Below, piece by piece: positions 44,036 through 52,879 of a stretch of DNA of 64,000 bases. Source of the stretch: Doris montereyensis (taxonomy: Eukaryota > Mollusca > Gastropoda > Nudibranchia > Dorididae); contig JAXRKP010000325.1 of the NCBI GenBank assembly GCA_037039925.1, positions 17,501-81,500 of the forward strand. The letters run 5' to 3'. Each line of letters begins with the position of its first letter. Positions within the stretch are counted from its first letter, which is position 1. The notes below the pieces were generated by a model. The model had not been told where the DNA came from. It searched no databases and saw nothing but the letters and a program-made list of their open reading frames with translations. A program made the translations under genes and the position numbers.

Positions 44036-44520
44036 TAAAAGATCACAGAAAAGCATGTGAAAGGGTGGCAGAAACAAAAATCAGGTCTGGGAAAAAGTCA
44101 TGGAAAACATGTGAAAGGGTGGCAGAAACAGTAAAAATAAAGTCATGAAAAACAGCATGAAAAAAATGGATGGCAGAAACAGTAAAAATAAAAGTCATGA
44201 AAAGCATGTGAAAATTGCATTGAAACATAAATCTAAAAGTCATGAAAACATGCTTGATGGGGTGGCAGAAACAGTAAAAATAAAGTCATGAAAAACATGT
44301 GATGGGGTGGCAGAAACAGTAAAAATAAAATGAAAAACATGTGAAATGGTGGCAGAAACAGTAAAAATAAAAGTCATGGGAAACATGTGAAATGGTGGCA
44401 GAAACAGTGAAAAAATAAAAGTCATGGAAAACATGTGAAAGCGGTGGCAGAAACAGTAAAAATAAAAAAAAAAACATGTTTTAGTTCAAGAAACAGTAAA
44501 AATAAAAATTTTCAATTTGA
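44036..44520. repeat. 46-bp intronic tandem repeat
   Basis: About ten copies of GGTGGCAGAAACAGTAAAAA, then TAAAAGTCATG and AAAACATGTGAAA. The last copies decay into A-rich sequence just before the acceptor at 44547. Minus-strand Phe-rich frames are artefacts. Confidence 0.9.
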
Positions 44521-44546
44521 AAAAAAAAAATCTTTTTTTTTTTCAG

Positions 44547-44727
44547 ATTCCGGAGAGTGCACACTTCAAACTGGGTTTCAACGCCACACGGCCGGCCAGG
44601 GCCGATTGCAAACTCGGGTTTTGTTCCGTGCCGCTTGCCCTTTGCGTGCCGTTAGCGTCTCTTCACCCTGAGGGGCGGAATGGTGGGATGTGTTGATGTC
44701 GTAGTGACGCGCAAATATCCTCTTATG
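44547..44727 (+). CDS. BRCA2: BRCA2 exon, OB1-OB2 junction, one frameshift
   Basis: Acceptor (T)nCAG|ATTCC and donor CTTATG|GTGAGC enclose 181 bases. It reads IPESAHFKLGFNATRPARAD, then CKLGFCSVPLALCVPLASLH and PEGRNGG. After a one-base shift near 44687 it continues CVDVVVTRKYPLM. Human has [37 protein letters not shown]. The NATRPAR and GCVDV cores make the identity secure. Confidence 0.9.
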
Positions 44728-44804
44728 GTGAGCTACAAAGTGGTTCTGGCTGCCGTGACATGGTTTGTGTTTCTCAGTCTGATTTAAAATAGGATCTCAT
44801 TTTC

Positions 44805-45050
44805 TCATTCGTATTTTTAGCAATTCTTATTACATAACTCAAATGTAGATAGTTTTTTTTTCAAGGCCTAGATGTTCATAACGCTGAAGCTTATCCAAGT
44901 TTCTGTAGCTTTAAGCAGAATGAGTCATATTGGATGACTGTATGAACTGGACACTGGTCTGTTTCATAAAGCTTATCCAAGTTTCTGTAGCTTTAAGTAG
45001 AATAAGTCATATTGGATGACTGTATGAACTGGACACTGGTCTGTCATGAA
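44805..45050 (-). repeat. Decayed SINE-1 fragments, duplicated
   Basis: GCTTATCCAAGTTTCTGTAG, CTTTAAGCAGAATGAGTCAT and GGATGACTGTATGAACTGGA occur twice in tandem (44885-44960 and 44970-45045). The block from 44805 recurs at 46485-46650. The sequence is a diverged minus-strand SINE-1 body. Confidence 0.7.
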
Positions 45051-45175
45051 CCACCCTCCCCCATCCCTCAATCTCTCCCAGATCTACAAAAATCTACCAA
45101 ACCCTGCAATGTTTTTTAAAGATTTTAATGATGATGATACGACTTCATTTTAAATGACGTCTGTTTTGTTTTCAG

Positions 45176-45326
45176 TACATGGAGAAATGTTCCGACAAAG
45201 GTTGTATTTTTAGAACAGCGGAGGAAGAAGATGTGGCCCAACGGAAAGAGGAAGAGCATCGGCAGAACCACATGGAGAAAATATACGCCTCGATTCAGAA
45301 AGAGATGGACGGCCAGAACGAGCATC
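45176..45326 (+). CDS. BRCA2: BRCA2 exon, OB2 and rise of the tower domain
   Basis: Acceptor TGTTTTCAG|TACATG and donor GAGCATC|GTAAGG enclose 151 bases with an intact frame. It reads YMEKCSDKGCIFRTAEEEDV and then a charged helix, HRQNHMEKIYASIQKEMDG. Human has [20 protein letters not shown] and then KRLEALFTKIQEEFEEHEE. In the family this helix begins the tower that projects from OB2. Confidence 0.95.
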
Positions 45327-45494
45327 GTAAGGCAGTCTTCTTCTTGTTTTTTTATTTTTTATTAACGACATCACATGACTTGAAATTTATTTTTATTGTA
45401 ATTATAAGAAATAACACTACTGATAATTATACACAAAATAGTAATTATAATAAAATAGTGGATATAAAAGAATGACGATGATAATGAATATAAT

Positions 45495-45507
45495 AAAAAA
45501 ATATAAC

Positions 45508-45548
<41 letters not shown>

Positions 45549-45633
45549 TTATAATAATAATAATTATAATAATTATTATAATAATGATAATAATAATACC
45601 ACTACCCTTCTACTACTACCACTGCTACTATTA

Positions 45634-45676
<43 letters not shown>

Positions 45677-45722
45677 TTCTACTACTACCATTACCACGAC
45701 CACTACTACAACTATTACTTCA
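45495..45722. repeat. AAT then ACT trinucleotide microsatellite
   Basis: (AAT)n at 45505-45600 switches to (ACT)n at 45600-45720. Poly-Asn and poly-Leu frames are artefacts. Confidence 0.95.
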
Positions 45723-45876
45723 AAAATTTTGACAAAACCTGGCTCAGCCTTCATTAAGTCTCATTATTATTTTTTTAAATATTTGTTTATTGCATCACAA
45801 TTTCAGATCCATTGTTTTAAATTACATGAAAATGCACTCATGGTTTCCATATCTTTCACGTTAATAACACAACCAG

Positions 45877-45998
45877 AAAATAAGCAAAGTCGTCGTCGTC
45901 GTCGTAGTAAATGGACCAGGAAACAAGTTGAGCAGCTGTCGGCTGGGTTGGAATTGGCCGAGGCTTTTGACAATGCTATTAATCAGGAGGAATTTGAG
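45877..45998 (+). CDS. BRCA2: BRCA2 exon, tower domain
   Basis: The acceptor chosen is ACACAACCAG|AAAAT because it completes CAA in phase with the preceding C. The earlier AG at 45806 leads to a stop. The donor is TTTGAG|GTTTTT. It reads QNKQSRRRRRSKWTRKQVEQ, then LSAGLELAEAFDNAINQEEF. Human has [20 protein letters not shown]. A (CGT)n run encodes five Arg at 45892-45906 and is not seen in human. Confidence 0.85.
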
Positions 45999-46009
45999 GT
46001 TTTTGTTTT

Positions 46010-46385
46010 TTAAATGTTATTCCGTTCCTTGTCCCTTGTTTGCAAACAATTTGTTTGATATTTCTAATATATTGATTTAAAGATGAATGTCCTTGGTTGG
46101 TGGTGCTAATATATTGATTTAAATGTTATTCCGTTCCTTGTCCCTTGTTTGCAAACAATTGTTTTGTTTGATATTTCTAATATATTGATTTAAATGTTAT
46201 TCCGTTCCTTGTCCCTTGTTTGCAAACAATTTTGTTTGAATATCGTTGGTTGGTGGTGCTAATATATTGATTTAAATGATGTCCCTTGTTTGCAAACAAT
46301 TTTGTTTGATATTTCTTGATGAGTGTCGTTATTGACAGATAGCTAATATATTGATTTAAATGATGATATTTCTTTTAAGATGAAT
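46010..46385. repeat. Tandem repeat of about 70 bp following the tower exon
   Basis: Four or five copies of TAATATATTGATTTAAATG, TTATTCCGTTCCTTGTCCCT and TTGTTTGCAAACAATTTTGT. It begins immediately after the donor of the 45877 exon. Confidence 0.85.
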
Positions 46386-46411
46386 TGATGCTAATATTGA
46401 TGATATGATGA

Positions 46412-46422
46412 TAATATTAATA

Positions 46423-46480
<58 letters not shown>
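46412..46480. repeat. (AAT)n microsatellite
   Basis: A pure AAT run of about 60 bases joins the preceding tandem repeat to the duplicated block at 46485. Confidence 0.9.
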
Positions 46481-46484
46481 TGAT

Positions 46485-46650
46485 TTTATTTTCTCATTCG
46501 TATTTTTAGCAATTCTTATTACAAAACTCAAAAGAAGATAGATTTTTCAAGGTCTAGATGTTCATAGGGCTGAAGCTTATCCAAGTTTCTGTAGCTTTAA
46601 GCAGAACGAGTCACGTTGGATGACTGTATGAACTTGACACTGGTCTGTCA
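46485..46650. repeat. Second copy of the 44805-44950 intron block
   Basis: TTTTCTCATTCGTATTTTTA, GCAATTCTTATTACAAAACT and GCTTATCCAAGTTTCTGTAG match the earlier copy over about 150 bases. This indicates an intron segmental duplication spanning the tower exons at 45176 and 45877. Confidence 0.8.
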
Positions 46651-47403
46651 CTTATTCCAAATTTGGTTTGACAAAATTCCCGATTATTCCAAAGATTCTT
46701 AAAAAAAACAGAATTTTCTCTATACGTACTGGGGACTTTCGTTAGTTGAAAAGATAGGATTTTTAAAACTTTTTTTTTTCAACTTCCTCATGTGCAAATT
46801 AGAGGAAAAGTATTGTGAAAGAGTGGGTTTGTCTTCTGGTTGCCATGGTAATGCCACATTTTTTAAATTTCTTTGTTGACTTTAGGGAATATCCAACAAA
46901 TTTTGTTCATAATTTTATGACCTTTCATCTTTGAAATTGCATGTTCTGGTATAAATACTGAAACTCCACCCCGTTTATCATAAAAAAAATCAGTCAACAA
47001 TAGTTGATCTGTCAAGATATCCCAAAGTGTCAAATTCAATATTTTGAGCCGACATCACATAAGCCCAAAGGGGATAGTCTGAGCAATTTCAAATTTAAAA
47101 GAAATAGGATTACAGATTAAATGTCTGAATCTAAATGTCTGTAATCTGTAATTATTGTTATGACAACCTACAATGCGATTATAAAAGAGAAGGTACGATT
47201 TTTTAAACTTTAATTTTAGTCTAGACATTTTAAGTTCTTTGTCTTTCTTGTTTGTCAAAATTCTCAGTGAAAACTTTGTAGTTAACGACTTAACATATTA
47301 TATGACAAGTCAAACATGATTGCTACAACATTTTTCTGATTTTACATAAAGCATTTCTCTCTGTTTGAAGTAGTGAAATTTCAGCTATCTTCTTTCTCCT
47401 CAG

Positions 47404-47596
47404 CAATTTTTAAATGAAACTCAAATCAACAAATTGATGGATCATAAACGGAGACAAATGGAGTGTCGACAAGAGGAAATTAATGAAAAGTTGAAAGAAT
47501 CTGTGTCAGATAAAAAATTTGTTCCTCGCAATGTCACCACTTTGCAGAAATTCAGACTTGTGGGCTCTTCATCGTACGATATCGACCGCAATTGTG
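47404..47596 (+). CDS. BRCA2: BRCA2 exon, tower descent and return to OB2
   Basis: Acceptor TTTCTCCTCAG|CAATTT and donor AATTGTG|GTAAGA enclose 193 bases with an intact frame. It reads QFLNETQINKLMDHKRRQME, a helix, then PRNVTTLQKFRLVGSSSYDI. Human has [20 protein letters not shown] and LSRDVTTVWKLRIVSYS. The R-(D/N)-V-T-T core is exact. Confidence 0.97.
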
Positions 47597-47674
47597 GTAA
47601 GAAGCCCATACTGTCAAATCTTCAAATGTAGCATTTTTTTCATAATTTCTTTTCTTCTCTTCTGCCCTTCTTCA

Positions 47675-47972
47675 AAGTAAAATTCCTTGAAGGCCGTTAT
47701 AGCCCATAGAGCTCCCACAGAGCCGAAGCTTATCCCCGTTTCAATAGCGTGAAGAATAATCACCTGCTGGCCAGGAGGCTAGACTGATGCTGGTTTTTAC
47801 TCCCAAGCTAATGTTTGTATCCATTTGCACCTGGGTATAGTGGGGAAAATGCGTGATACGTGTCTTTCCCAAGGAACACAACGTCGGACCTGGCTTTGCT
47901 AGGATTCGAACTCGGGACATCATGATCCCCAGTCTGGCAGCCTAACCTTTCTGCCACTGACGCCACTGAAAT
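47675..47972 (-). mobile_element. SINE-1, full length, minus strand
   Basis: It runs from TTCCTTGAAGGCCGTTATAG through CACCTGCTGGCCAGGAGGCT and CATTTGCACCTGGGTATAGT. The tRNA-like head is at 47895-47970 (AGGATTCGAACTCGGGAC, GGCAGCCTAACC). One of the most complete copies, useful as a consensus anchor. Confidence 0.9.
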
Positions 47973-47979
47973 GAATGCA

Positions 47980-48465
47980 GGTGATAATCAATGTTTGTAG
48001 ATGGGACCAGGTAGGTTGTTCCTATATTCAAGATACATGTATAATTGAAAGGCTGCAAAAAGTTCAGAACAGGGCTGCCAAAATGACAACATTAATTAAG
48101 TCATCTGATCACATCTCACCTGTTCTAAAAAGTCTTCACTGGTTGCCAGTTAAATTTCACATTGAATTTAAAGCTTTGTGTTATGGTATACCAGTCCTTA
48201 AACGATACTCCCTATTTGCCAGGCCGTACTTTAAGGTCATCCGAGGCCATGCTTAAAAAAACAAAAGGGAATTTTTAAAATTTTGATTACAAGCCGTTTT
48301 CAACCTGTGCTCAAATCTTATGCAACAATACCAGTTTCAAAACCGGGACCAGCTCTTCATAAGACATTTTTATACGTAGTTTTAAAACTGAATTATTTAC
48401 ATGTGATTTCCAAACATAAATTAATCCTTGTATCTGTATCATATCTTATATATATATATATCTCA
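47980..48465 (+). mobile_element. LINE-B reverse-transcriptase C terminus, plus strand
   Basis: The frame ending at 48256 reads IERLQKVQNRAAKMTTLI, then SPVLKSLHWLPVKFHIEFKA. The L-Q-K-V-Q-N-R-A-A and L-H-W-L-P-V motifs are typical of the C-terminal region of jockey/CR1-type non-LTR retrotransposons. The frame then breaks; fragments after 48290 still resemble the family. Confidence 0.8.
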
Positions 48466-48764
48466 ACAGTGAAAGTTGCAAACCATGTAAGTCTAAAATT
48501 AGCAATACATTTTTTTTCGCTTTCTTAAAGTTAGGAAGCCCCTATGCATCGTCTAGTTAGGATTTTTGTGGCACAAGAACCAATAGAAACTCGTATAATA
48601 ATCATATGAATATGAGCAATCCGTGTATCCCTGTTGGGTCTAGTTTTTGACATTTGCACACTGTGTATGTCTGTGAAGATAGATTAAAATGACCGGCATC
48701 TTTTTCTTTGTTTTTTTCAAAACATGCTAAATTGGACTTAAACGGTTTGCAACTTTCACCATCG
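48466..48764. mobile_element. Short DNA transposon (MITE) inserted in the LINE-B 3' UTR
   Basis: Inverted termini: GTGAAAGTTGCAAACCATGT plus AAGTC near 48469-48495, and the reverse complement GACTTAAACGGTTTGCAACT plus TTCAC near 48736-48760. The interior is non-coding. TA-rich sequence on both sides could hold a TA target duplication. LINE-B 3' sequence resumes after about 48770, so the MITE is nested. Confidence 0.65.
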
Positions 48765-48769
48765 ATGTG

Positions 48770-48967
48770 TATATTATATATATTTTATACAAACTGAATA
48801 ATTGCTTTCATTATTTGTAAAATTGTAAAAATTGTAACATTTTACGGTGTAAAGTTCTACTGTCATTGCTTATTGTAAAACGCCCTGAGCATCAAGTGGT
48901 GGGAGCGTGCGCTACATAAGTTGAATTATTATTATTATTATTATTATTGTTATTATTATTATTGTTA

Positions 48968-49018
<51 letters not shown>
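48770..49018 (+). mobile_element. LINE-B 3' UTR and ATT tail
   Basis: CGCCCTGAGCATCAAGTGGT, GGGAGCGTGCGCTACATAAG and (ATT)n to 49018. The same GTGCGCTA(C/T)A plus ATT ending occurs at about 7560. Confidence 0.7.
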
Positions 49019-49019
<1 letters not shown>

Positions 49020-49134
49020 ATTTTTCACTTTCATAATTGAAAAAAAACACCTTGTAGCAAAACCCGACTTTTGCGATCTGCCTTCTCTTTGCCTCTCAAC
49101 TACCTAACCCTGATGCTTAGCATTTTTGTTTTGT

Positions 49135-49265
49135 TTATTATGCTTATATTATATAGCTACTGAAATCATTCAACTTTTTTGTATTGTGTTACCAGGTTGT
49201 GTTTTGTTTATTATGCTTATATATAACTACTGAAATCATTCACATTTTTTGTATTGTGTTGCCAG
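49135..49265 (+). repeat. BRCA2: Tandem duplication of an intron end with two acceptor sites
   Basis: TTATGCTTATAT, AACTACTGAAATCATTCA, TTTTTTGTATTGTGTT and (A/G)CCAGGTTGTGTTTTG occur twice, ending at 49205-49211 and 49265-49276. Both copies end in a usable CAG. Splicing to the upstream copy would reach an in-frame TGA within about 15 codons, so only the downstream AG (exon start 49266) preserves the protein. Confidence 0.85.
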
Positions 49266-49474
49266 GTTGTGTTTTGACTGTGTGGAGACCAGACAGGGAG
49301 TGGCAGGACATGCAAGAAGGCAAAAGATACGGAATATTTAACCTGGCTGTGTCCGCTGGTCGCCACAACACTCAGAACAGCTGTAGAATTGCGTTGACAG
49401 CAAATCGCCAGACGAGACTGCAGCCAAAGAGTATTCATGAAAACCTTTTGGACCTAGTCTATGAGCCAAGACAG
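49266..49474 (+). CDS. BRCA2: BRCA2 exon, OB2-OB3
   Basis: Acceptor GTTGCCAG|GTTGTG and donor AGACAG|GTTTGT enclose 209 bases with an intact frame. It reads CVLTVWRPDREWQDMQEGKR, YGIFNLAVSAGRHNTQNSCR, then LVYEPRQ. Human has [35 protein letters not shown] and IYQPREP. The W-R-P and E-G-K-R-Y positions are conserved. Confidence 0.97.
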
Positions 49475-49548
49475 GTTTGTGGTTTTGTTGTGTCAACTAG
49501 AGCTGTATTCTAAGGTGGAGCGCACTAGGGCCAAAAGTAAGCTGTTTT

Positions 49549-49676
49549 GCGACATGACTATGGGCAATGTTTCAGATTACGGCATGACTAGGGGCAATGT
49601 TTCAGATTACGGCATGACTAGGGGCAATGTTTCAGATTGCGGCATGACTAGGGGCAACGTTTCAGATTACGGCTGA
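49549..49676. repeat. 30-bp tandem repeat, four copies
   Basis: Four copies of GGCATGACTAGGGGCAATGT plus TTCAGATTAC directly follow the exon. The unit is a multiple of three, so an open frame crosses it. No similarity suggests it is coding. Confidence 0.9.
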
Positions 49677-49679
49677 GGA

Positions 49680-50049
49680 AACAGTGTGGTGTTGGCTTTC
49701 TTCATGATATTGGTTATGCAGGTACTCCATTTAAGGTCCTCAGAGAGGTTGGTAACGCCAAGGTACGTGTTTTCAGGGACTTGCTGTAATATGTGGTTAT
49801 TTAGTTGATAAAAGCTGTTTGATTTCCGGTTTATGGATAAAATGTAACATTTTTTAGTGTTGCATCGCATCCCCCAGATCGATACCCACACTACAAGGTT
49901 GATGAGGTCTTGTTGTAGGGCTATATGATCAGCTCTGGTCTTTATGCTTCTATAAAGCAAACAGTTATCTGGGAGTAGATGCACAGTTGATTTTACGGAA
50001 TATGTGACATAAAAATAGGATCGGTCCCAGGACTGTACCTTGGGGCTCC
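49680..50049 (-). mobile_element. LINE-B reverse-transcriptase fragment, 3' side
   Basis: The minus strand carries GAPQGTVLGPILF (about 50050-50008), the conserved P-Q-G-x-x-L-G-P-x-L-F box. It then reads RADHIALQQDLINLVVWVSI, KCYILSINRKSNSFYQLN and ENTYLGVTNLSEDLKWSTCI. These are thumb-region motifs of jockey/CR1-type reverse transcriptases. The frame is broken before 49984 and the catalytic DD box is degraded. Confidence 0.85.
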
Positions 50050-50470
50050 GGACACTATCTACAACTACACTACTGCTACTGCCTCAGATTCGGCACCATC
50101 TACAACTACACTGTTGCTGCTGCCTCGGATTCGACACCATCTACAACTATACTGCTGCTGCTGCCTCGGATTCGGCACCATCTACAACTACACTGCTGCT
50201 GCCTCGGATTCGGCACCATCTTCAACTACACTGTTGCTGCTGCCTCGGATTCGGCACCATCTACAACTACACTGCTGCTGCCTCGGATTCGGCACCATCT
50301 ACAACTACACTGTTGCTGCTGCCTCGGATTCGGCACCATCTACAACTACACTGCTGCTGCCTCGGATTCGGCACCATCTACAACTACACTGTTGCTGCTG
50401 CCTCGGATTTGGCACCATCTACAACTGTACTGTTGCTGCTGCCTCGGATTCGGCACCATCTACAACTACA
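50050..50470. repeat. 38/41-bp minisatellite inside the LINE-B fragment
   Basis: About ten copies of TACACTGCTGCTGCCTCGGA plus TTCGGCACCATCTACAAC, alternating in length by one GCT or GTT triplet. LINE-B coding motifs lie immediately on both sides, so the array expanded within the element. Leu/His-rich open frames are artefacts. Confidence 0.9.
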
Positions 50471-50660
50471 CGCCTCTGTCTGTTGGTGAAAAAGTCACAC
50501 AGCCATGTGATGATATTTCCATCGATGCCGTACTGACACAACTTGTGAAGAAATTTCCTAGAAAGGGACAGTGTCAAATACTTTACTTAATTCCAGTCTG
50601 GCCATATCCACTTGAGTTCCTTGAGTTTCAATTACATTTTATCAATCAATCGATCCCTTC
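50471..50660 (-). mobile_element. LINE-B reverse-transcriptase fragment, 5' side
   Basis: The minus strand reads SKVFDTVPF, a variant of the (L/S)-K-A-F-D-T-V catalytic-region box, then HKLCQYGIDGNIITWLCDFF and TNRQRR. This is the stretch that normally precedes the P-Q-G box, placing the minisatellite between the two motifs. One stop lies near 50560. Confidence 0.8.
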
Positions 50661-50720
50661 TGGGGTTTTTTCATATTTTCGTTAAAATAATTTTTGTGTC
50701 TGTTTTCCTGACTCTTCCAG

Positions 50721-50905
50721 ATTTACCATGTGGCCGAAATAAAAGACAAATGCAAAACGGGAAAGGAGGACAGGCTGTTGAGTTTGATTTTCTGGGCGTG
50801 GCGGTGAGAGTACATGCGGCTAAACAACCCGGCCATCCTCACGTTATCCACGCTGCAGATCCCAGGGGAGACATTTTGAGCATCAAGCTCTGGTCCAGCG
50901 TTCCG
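50721..50905 (+). CDS. BRCA2: BRCA2 exon, OB3, one frameshift
   Basis: Acceptor CTGACTCTTCCAG|ATTTA and donor TTCCG|GTAGGT enclose 185 bases. In the phase left by 49474 it starts IYHVAEIKDKCKTGKED. After a shift near 50772 it reads VEFDFLGVAVRVHAAKQPGH, then DPRGDILSIKLWSS. Human has SEVDLIGFVVSVVKK and NLLAIKFWIDL. The donor phase fits the next exon. Confidence 0.9.
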
Positions 50906-50934
50906 GTAGGTCAAGAAAACCATGTGGTTGGTTG

Positions 50935-51050
50935 ATTCATATTTTCGTTAAAATAATTTTTGTGTCTGTTTTCCTGACTCTTCCAGATTTACCATGTGGC
51001 CGAAATAAAAGATAAATGCAAAAACGGAAAGGAGGACAACTAGCTGTTTG
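50935..51050 (+). repeat. BRCA2: Partial duplicate of an intron end and exon start
   Basis: TTCATATTTTCGTTAAAATA, TTGTGTCTGTTTTCCTGACT, CTTCCAG and ATTTACCATGTGGCCGAAAT repeat the 50670-50775 segment. The duplicated exon piece stays in frame as IYHVAEIKDKCKNGKEDN, then hits TAG. It lacks the rest of the exon and a donor. Confidence 0.9.
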
Positions 51051-51149
51051 TCAAAGTTGACGGGTGCTACTAATAGGCCGTCTTATTTCTTTCCCTGCAC
51101 TCTTTCATATATATAATATATGCATGCGTAGCTGCCAACCATTACGTAA

Positions 51150-51342
51150 TAAATGTAGTACGTTCTTTTGGTTTTGAATCAGTAAATCTATGTTCAGCTT
51201 GAAGAGTATGTATATGACAGTTCACTGTAATTTTTACAAGAAATAAATATAGTACGTTCTTTTGGCTTTGAATCTGTAAATCTATGTTCAGTTTGAAGAG
51301 TATGTATATGACAGTTCACTGTAATTTTTACAAGAAACGACA
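51150..51342. repeat. Two-copy tandem duplication, about 92 bp
   Basis: TAGTACGTTCTTTTGG, ATCTATGTTCAG and GTATATGACAGTTCACTGTA occur at 51157-51248 and 51250-51340 with few differences. Non-coding intron sequence. Confidence 0.9.
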
Positions 51343-51756
51343 CCTTAAGTTAACGGCAGAGCAGAGACTTGGGGTGAAAATCTTGATTTTCCATTCCGTT
51401 TACAAAACTACCGCCACGCTTTCGCCTGAAAAGTGAATTTTCCTTAAAGGGGAAACATTTACGGTTAATTCAAGTTAGATTATCAATGTTCTCTAGTTCG
51501 TCTTGCAAACAGTCAAGTCTGTTTTTGGGTTTGGAAAGGTTGGCAGCTATGTATACATGTCTTCCATCTTCCTGTAACCCGTTGATTCACTGTGCAATCA
51601 CAGCATTCAGTGGATGTAGCAAAATGCGATGAACCAAGTTAACCGCACTAGCTGAAAATAGGGTGTAGAGGTCGACCAACAAAATTGGGGTGATGTTGGT
51701 AGGTTTTGCTGGAAGGTAGTCCTTTCCTATTTAATTCTTCTGCCTGCCATTTAGCT

Positions 51757-52078
51757 TGGGGGCTAGATAATCCAGAGGCAAGGTGTCAGCCTCTCACCCC
51801 AAAAGGTCGTGGGTTCAAGCTCTGCCGATGGTTGAAAAATTTTCTTGAGTGTTTTTTATAGTAAATCCTACTCCCCTGGGGTCCAGGTAGGTGGATTGAC
51901 ACCTAATCCCATCGCAGACAGCCGATGAATAGGAGGTCCGGTGTGCAGATCACAACACTCTGTGCACCTTAAAGGTCCCTTGGCTGTTTACAAGGCAGTC
52001 TGGGCAAAGTTTAAAAATCCAACCAAAAAACCCCAAGATCACCTTAGTTGTGGATGTGTGTAAATCAAATCAAATTTT
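51757..52078 (+). mobile_element. SINE-2, full length, plus strand
   Basis: It opens TTGGGGGCTAGATAATCCAG, then GGTGTCAGCCTCTCACCCC, B-box GGGTTCAAGCTC, CAGGTAGGTGGATTGACACC, ATCCCATCGCAGACAGCCGA and TTGTGGATGTGTGTAAATC, with an AAATC tail. Confidence 0.9.
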
Positions 52079-52139
52079 AAAAAGTCAGTCATTTAACTTA
52101 TCTTCTTCATTCATTCTGCAATCACTGCTTATGGTGGAT

Positions 52140-52405
52140 AGGTAGGAGAGGAGTAGGAGTAATATTCCAATACAAACCTGCCTGGAGTGCTTCAATTCGT
52201 CAGTGATATTTCCTACCACTTTATAGTGTTGCCATTGATTTCATCACTAAGTGGCGTTATTAACTCCCTTGCCGCTTCTCCTGTGGGCGGTGGGAGGTCG
52301 ATGCTGGTAGGTACTACCTCCCTCTTTTGCTTTTACTCTTTTACTTCATCTTGCTGTTTCCTCTTAATTCGCCCTGAGATCACCGCATATGGTGAGTGGA
52401 CGGTG
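52140..52405 (+). repeat. Dispersed repeat D, longest copy
   Basis: GGTGGGAGGTCGATGCTGGT, AGGTACTACCTCCCTC, TTCATCTTGCTGTTTCCTCT and TCGCCCTGAGATCACCGCAT. Blocks upstream of 52300 give further weak similarity to 28.2 and 31.2 kb. Confidence 0.55.
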
Positions 52406-52544
52406 TACATTTCAATGAAACAAACAAAAAACCCAAAAAAATCCAAAGCTGCTTCTCCTCCTAACTGTTGCGGTTAGCCTTTTTCTTCTTTTAGCTGTTT
52501 ATTTTCAATGTTATATCCATGTAGGTCGTAAGGTAGTATTTCAT

Positions 52545-52815
52545 AATGTAACGTAAAGCAGAGCAACTCCCGTACTCAAACTCAAAGTTGAGGGTAGTGT
52601 GCTGATTTTTTCCAGGCATACGGCATAGTGTGGTAGTTTGCCATTGCTTTCCATGCTGACTTTCCTTTACTTTCGCCGAGTCAGAATAGAACCAGCGACC
52701 CATTTCACTGCTACTGGGAGCGAGAGAAAAAATGTGCCCGAACCGGGAATCAAACTCTCTCTGGCCTCCTGCGTGATACACAGACGCTCTACCAACTGAG
52801 CTACCAGCACCAGCG
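52545..52815 (-). mobile_element. SINE-3, tRNA-derived, minus strand
   Basis: Reading from 52812 on the minus strand gives a near-intact tRNA-like head: GCTGGTAGCTCAGTTGGTAG, AGCGTCTGTGTATCACGCAG, then B-box GAGTTTGATTCCCGG. The body includes reverse complements of GTGTGGTAGTTTGCCATTGC and GCTGATTTTTTCCAGGCAT. The second copy is at 40190-40445. Confidence 0.85.
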
Positions 52816-52879
52816 CCTCGTTTCACGATGTACAAGTTTGAAAACTGGCTGGTAGGTGTTGATTTGAAAGGGTGGTCTT

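Noticed and set aside
50040..50536. Leu/His/Cys-rich frames of about 140-149 codons
   Set aside because: They are translations of the 38/41-bp minisatellite within LINE-B.
52740..52812. tRNA gene on the minus strand
   Set aside because: The head looks tRNA-like with A and B boxes, but it is joined to a SINE-3 body repeated at 40190-40445 and lacks a convincing complete cloverleaf.
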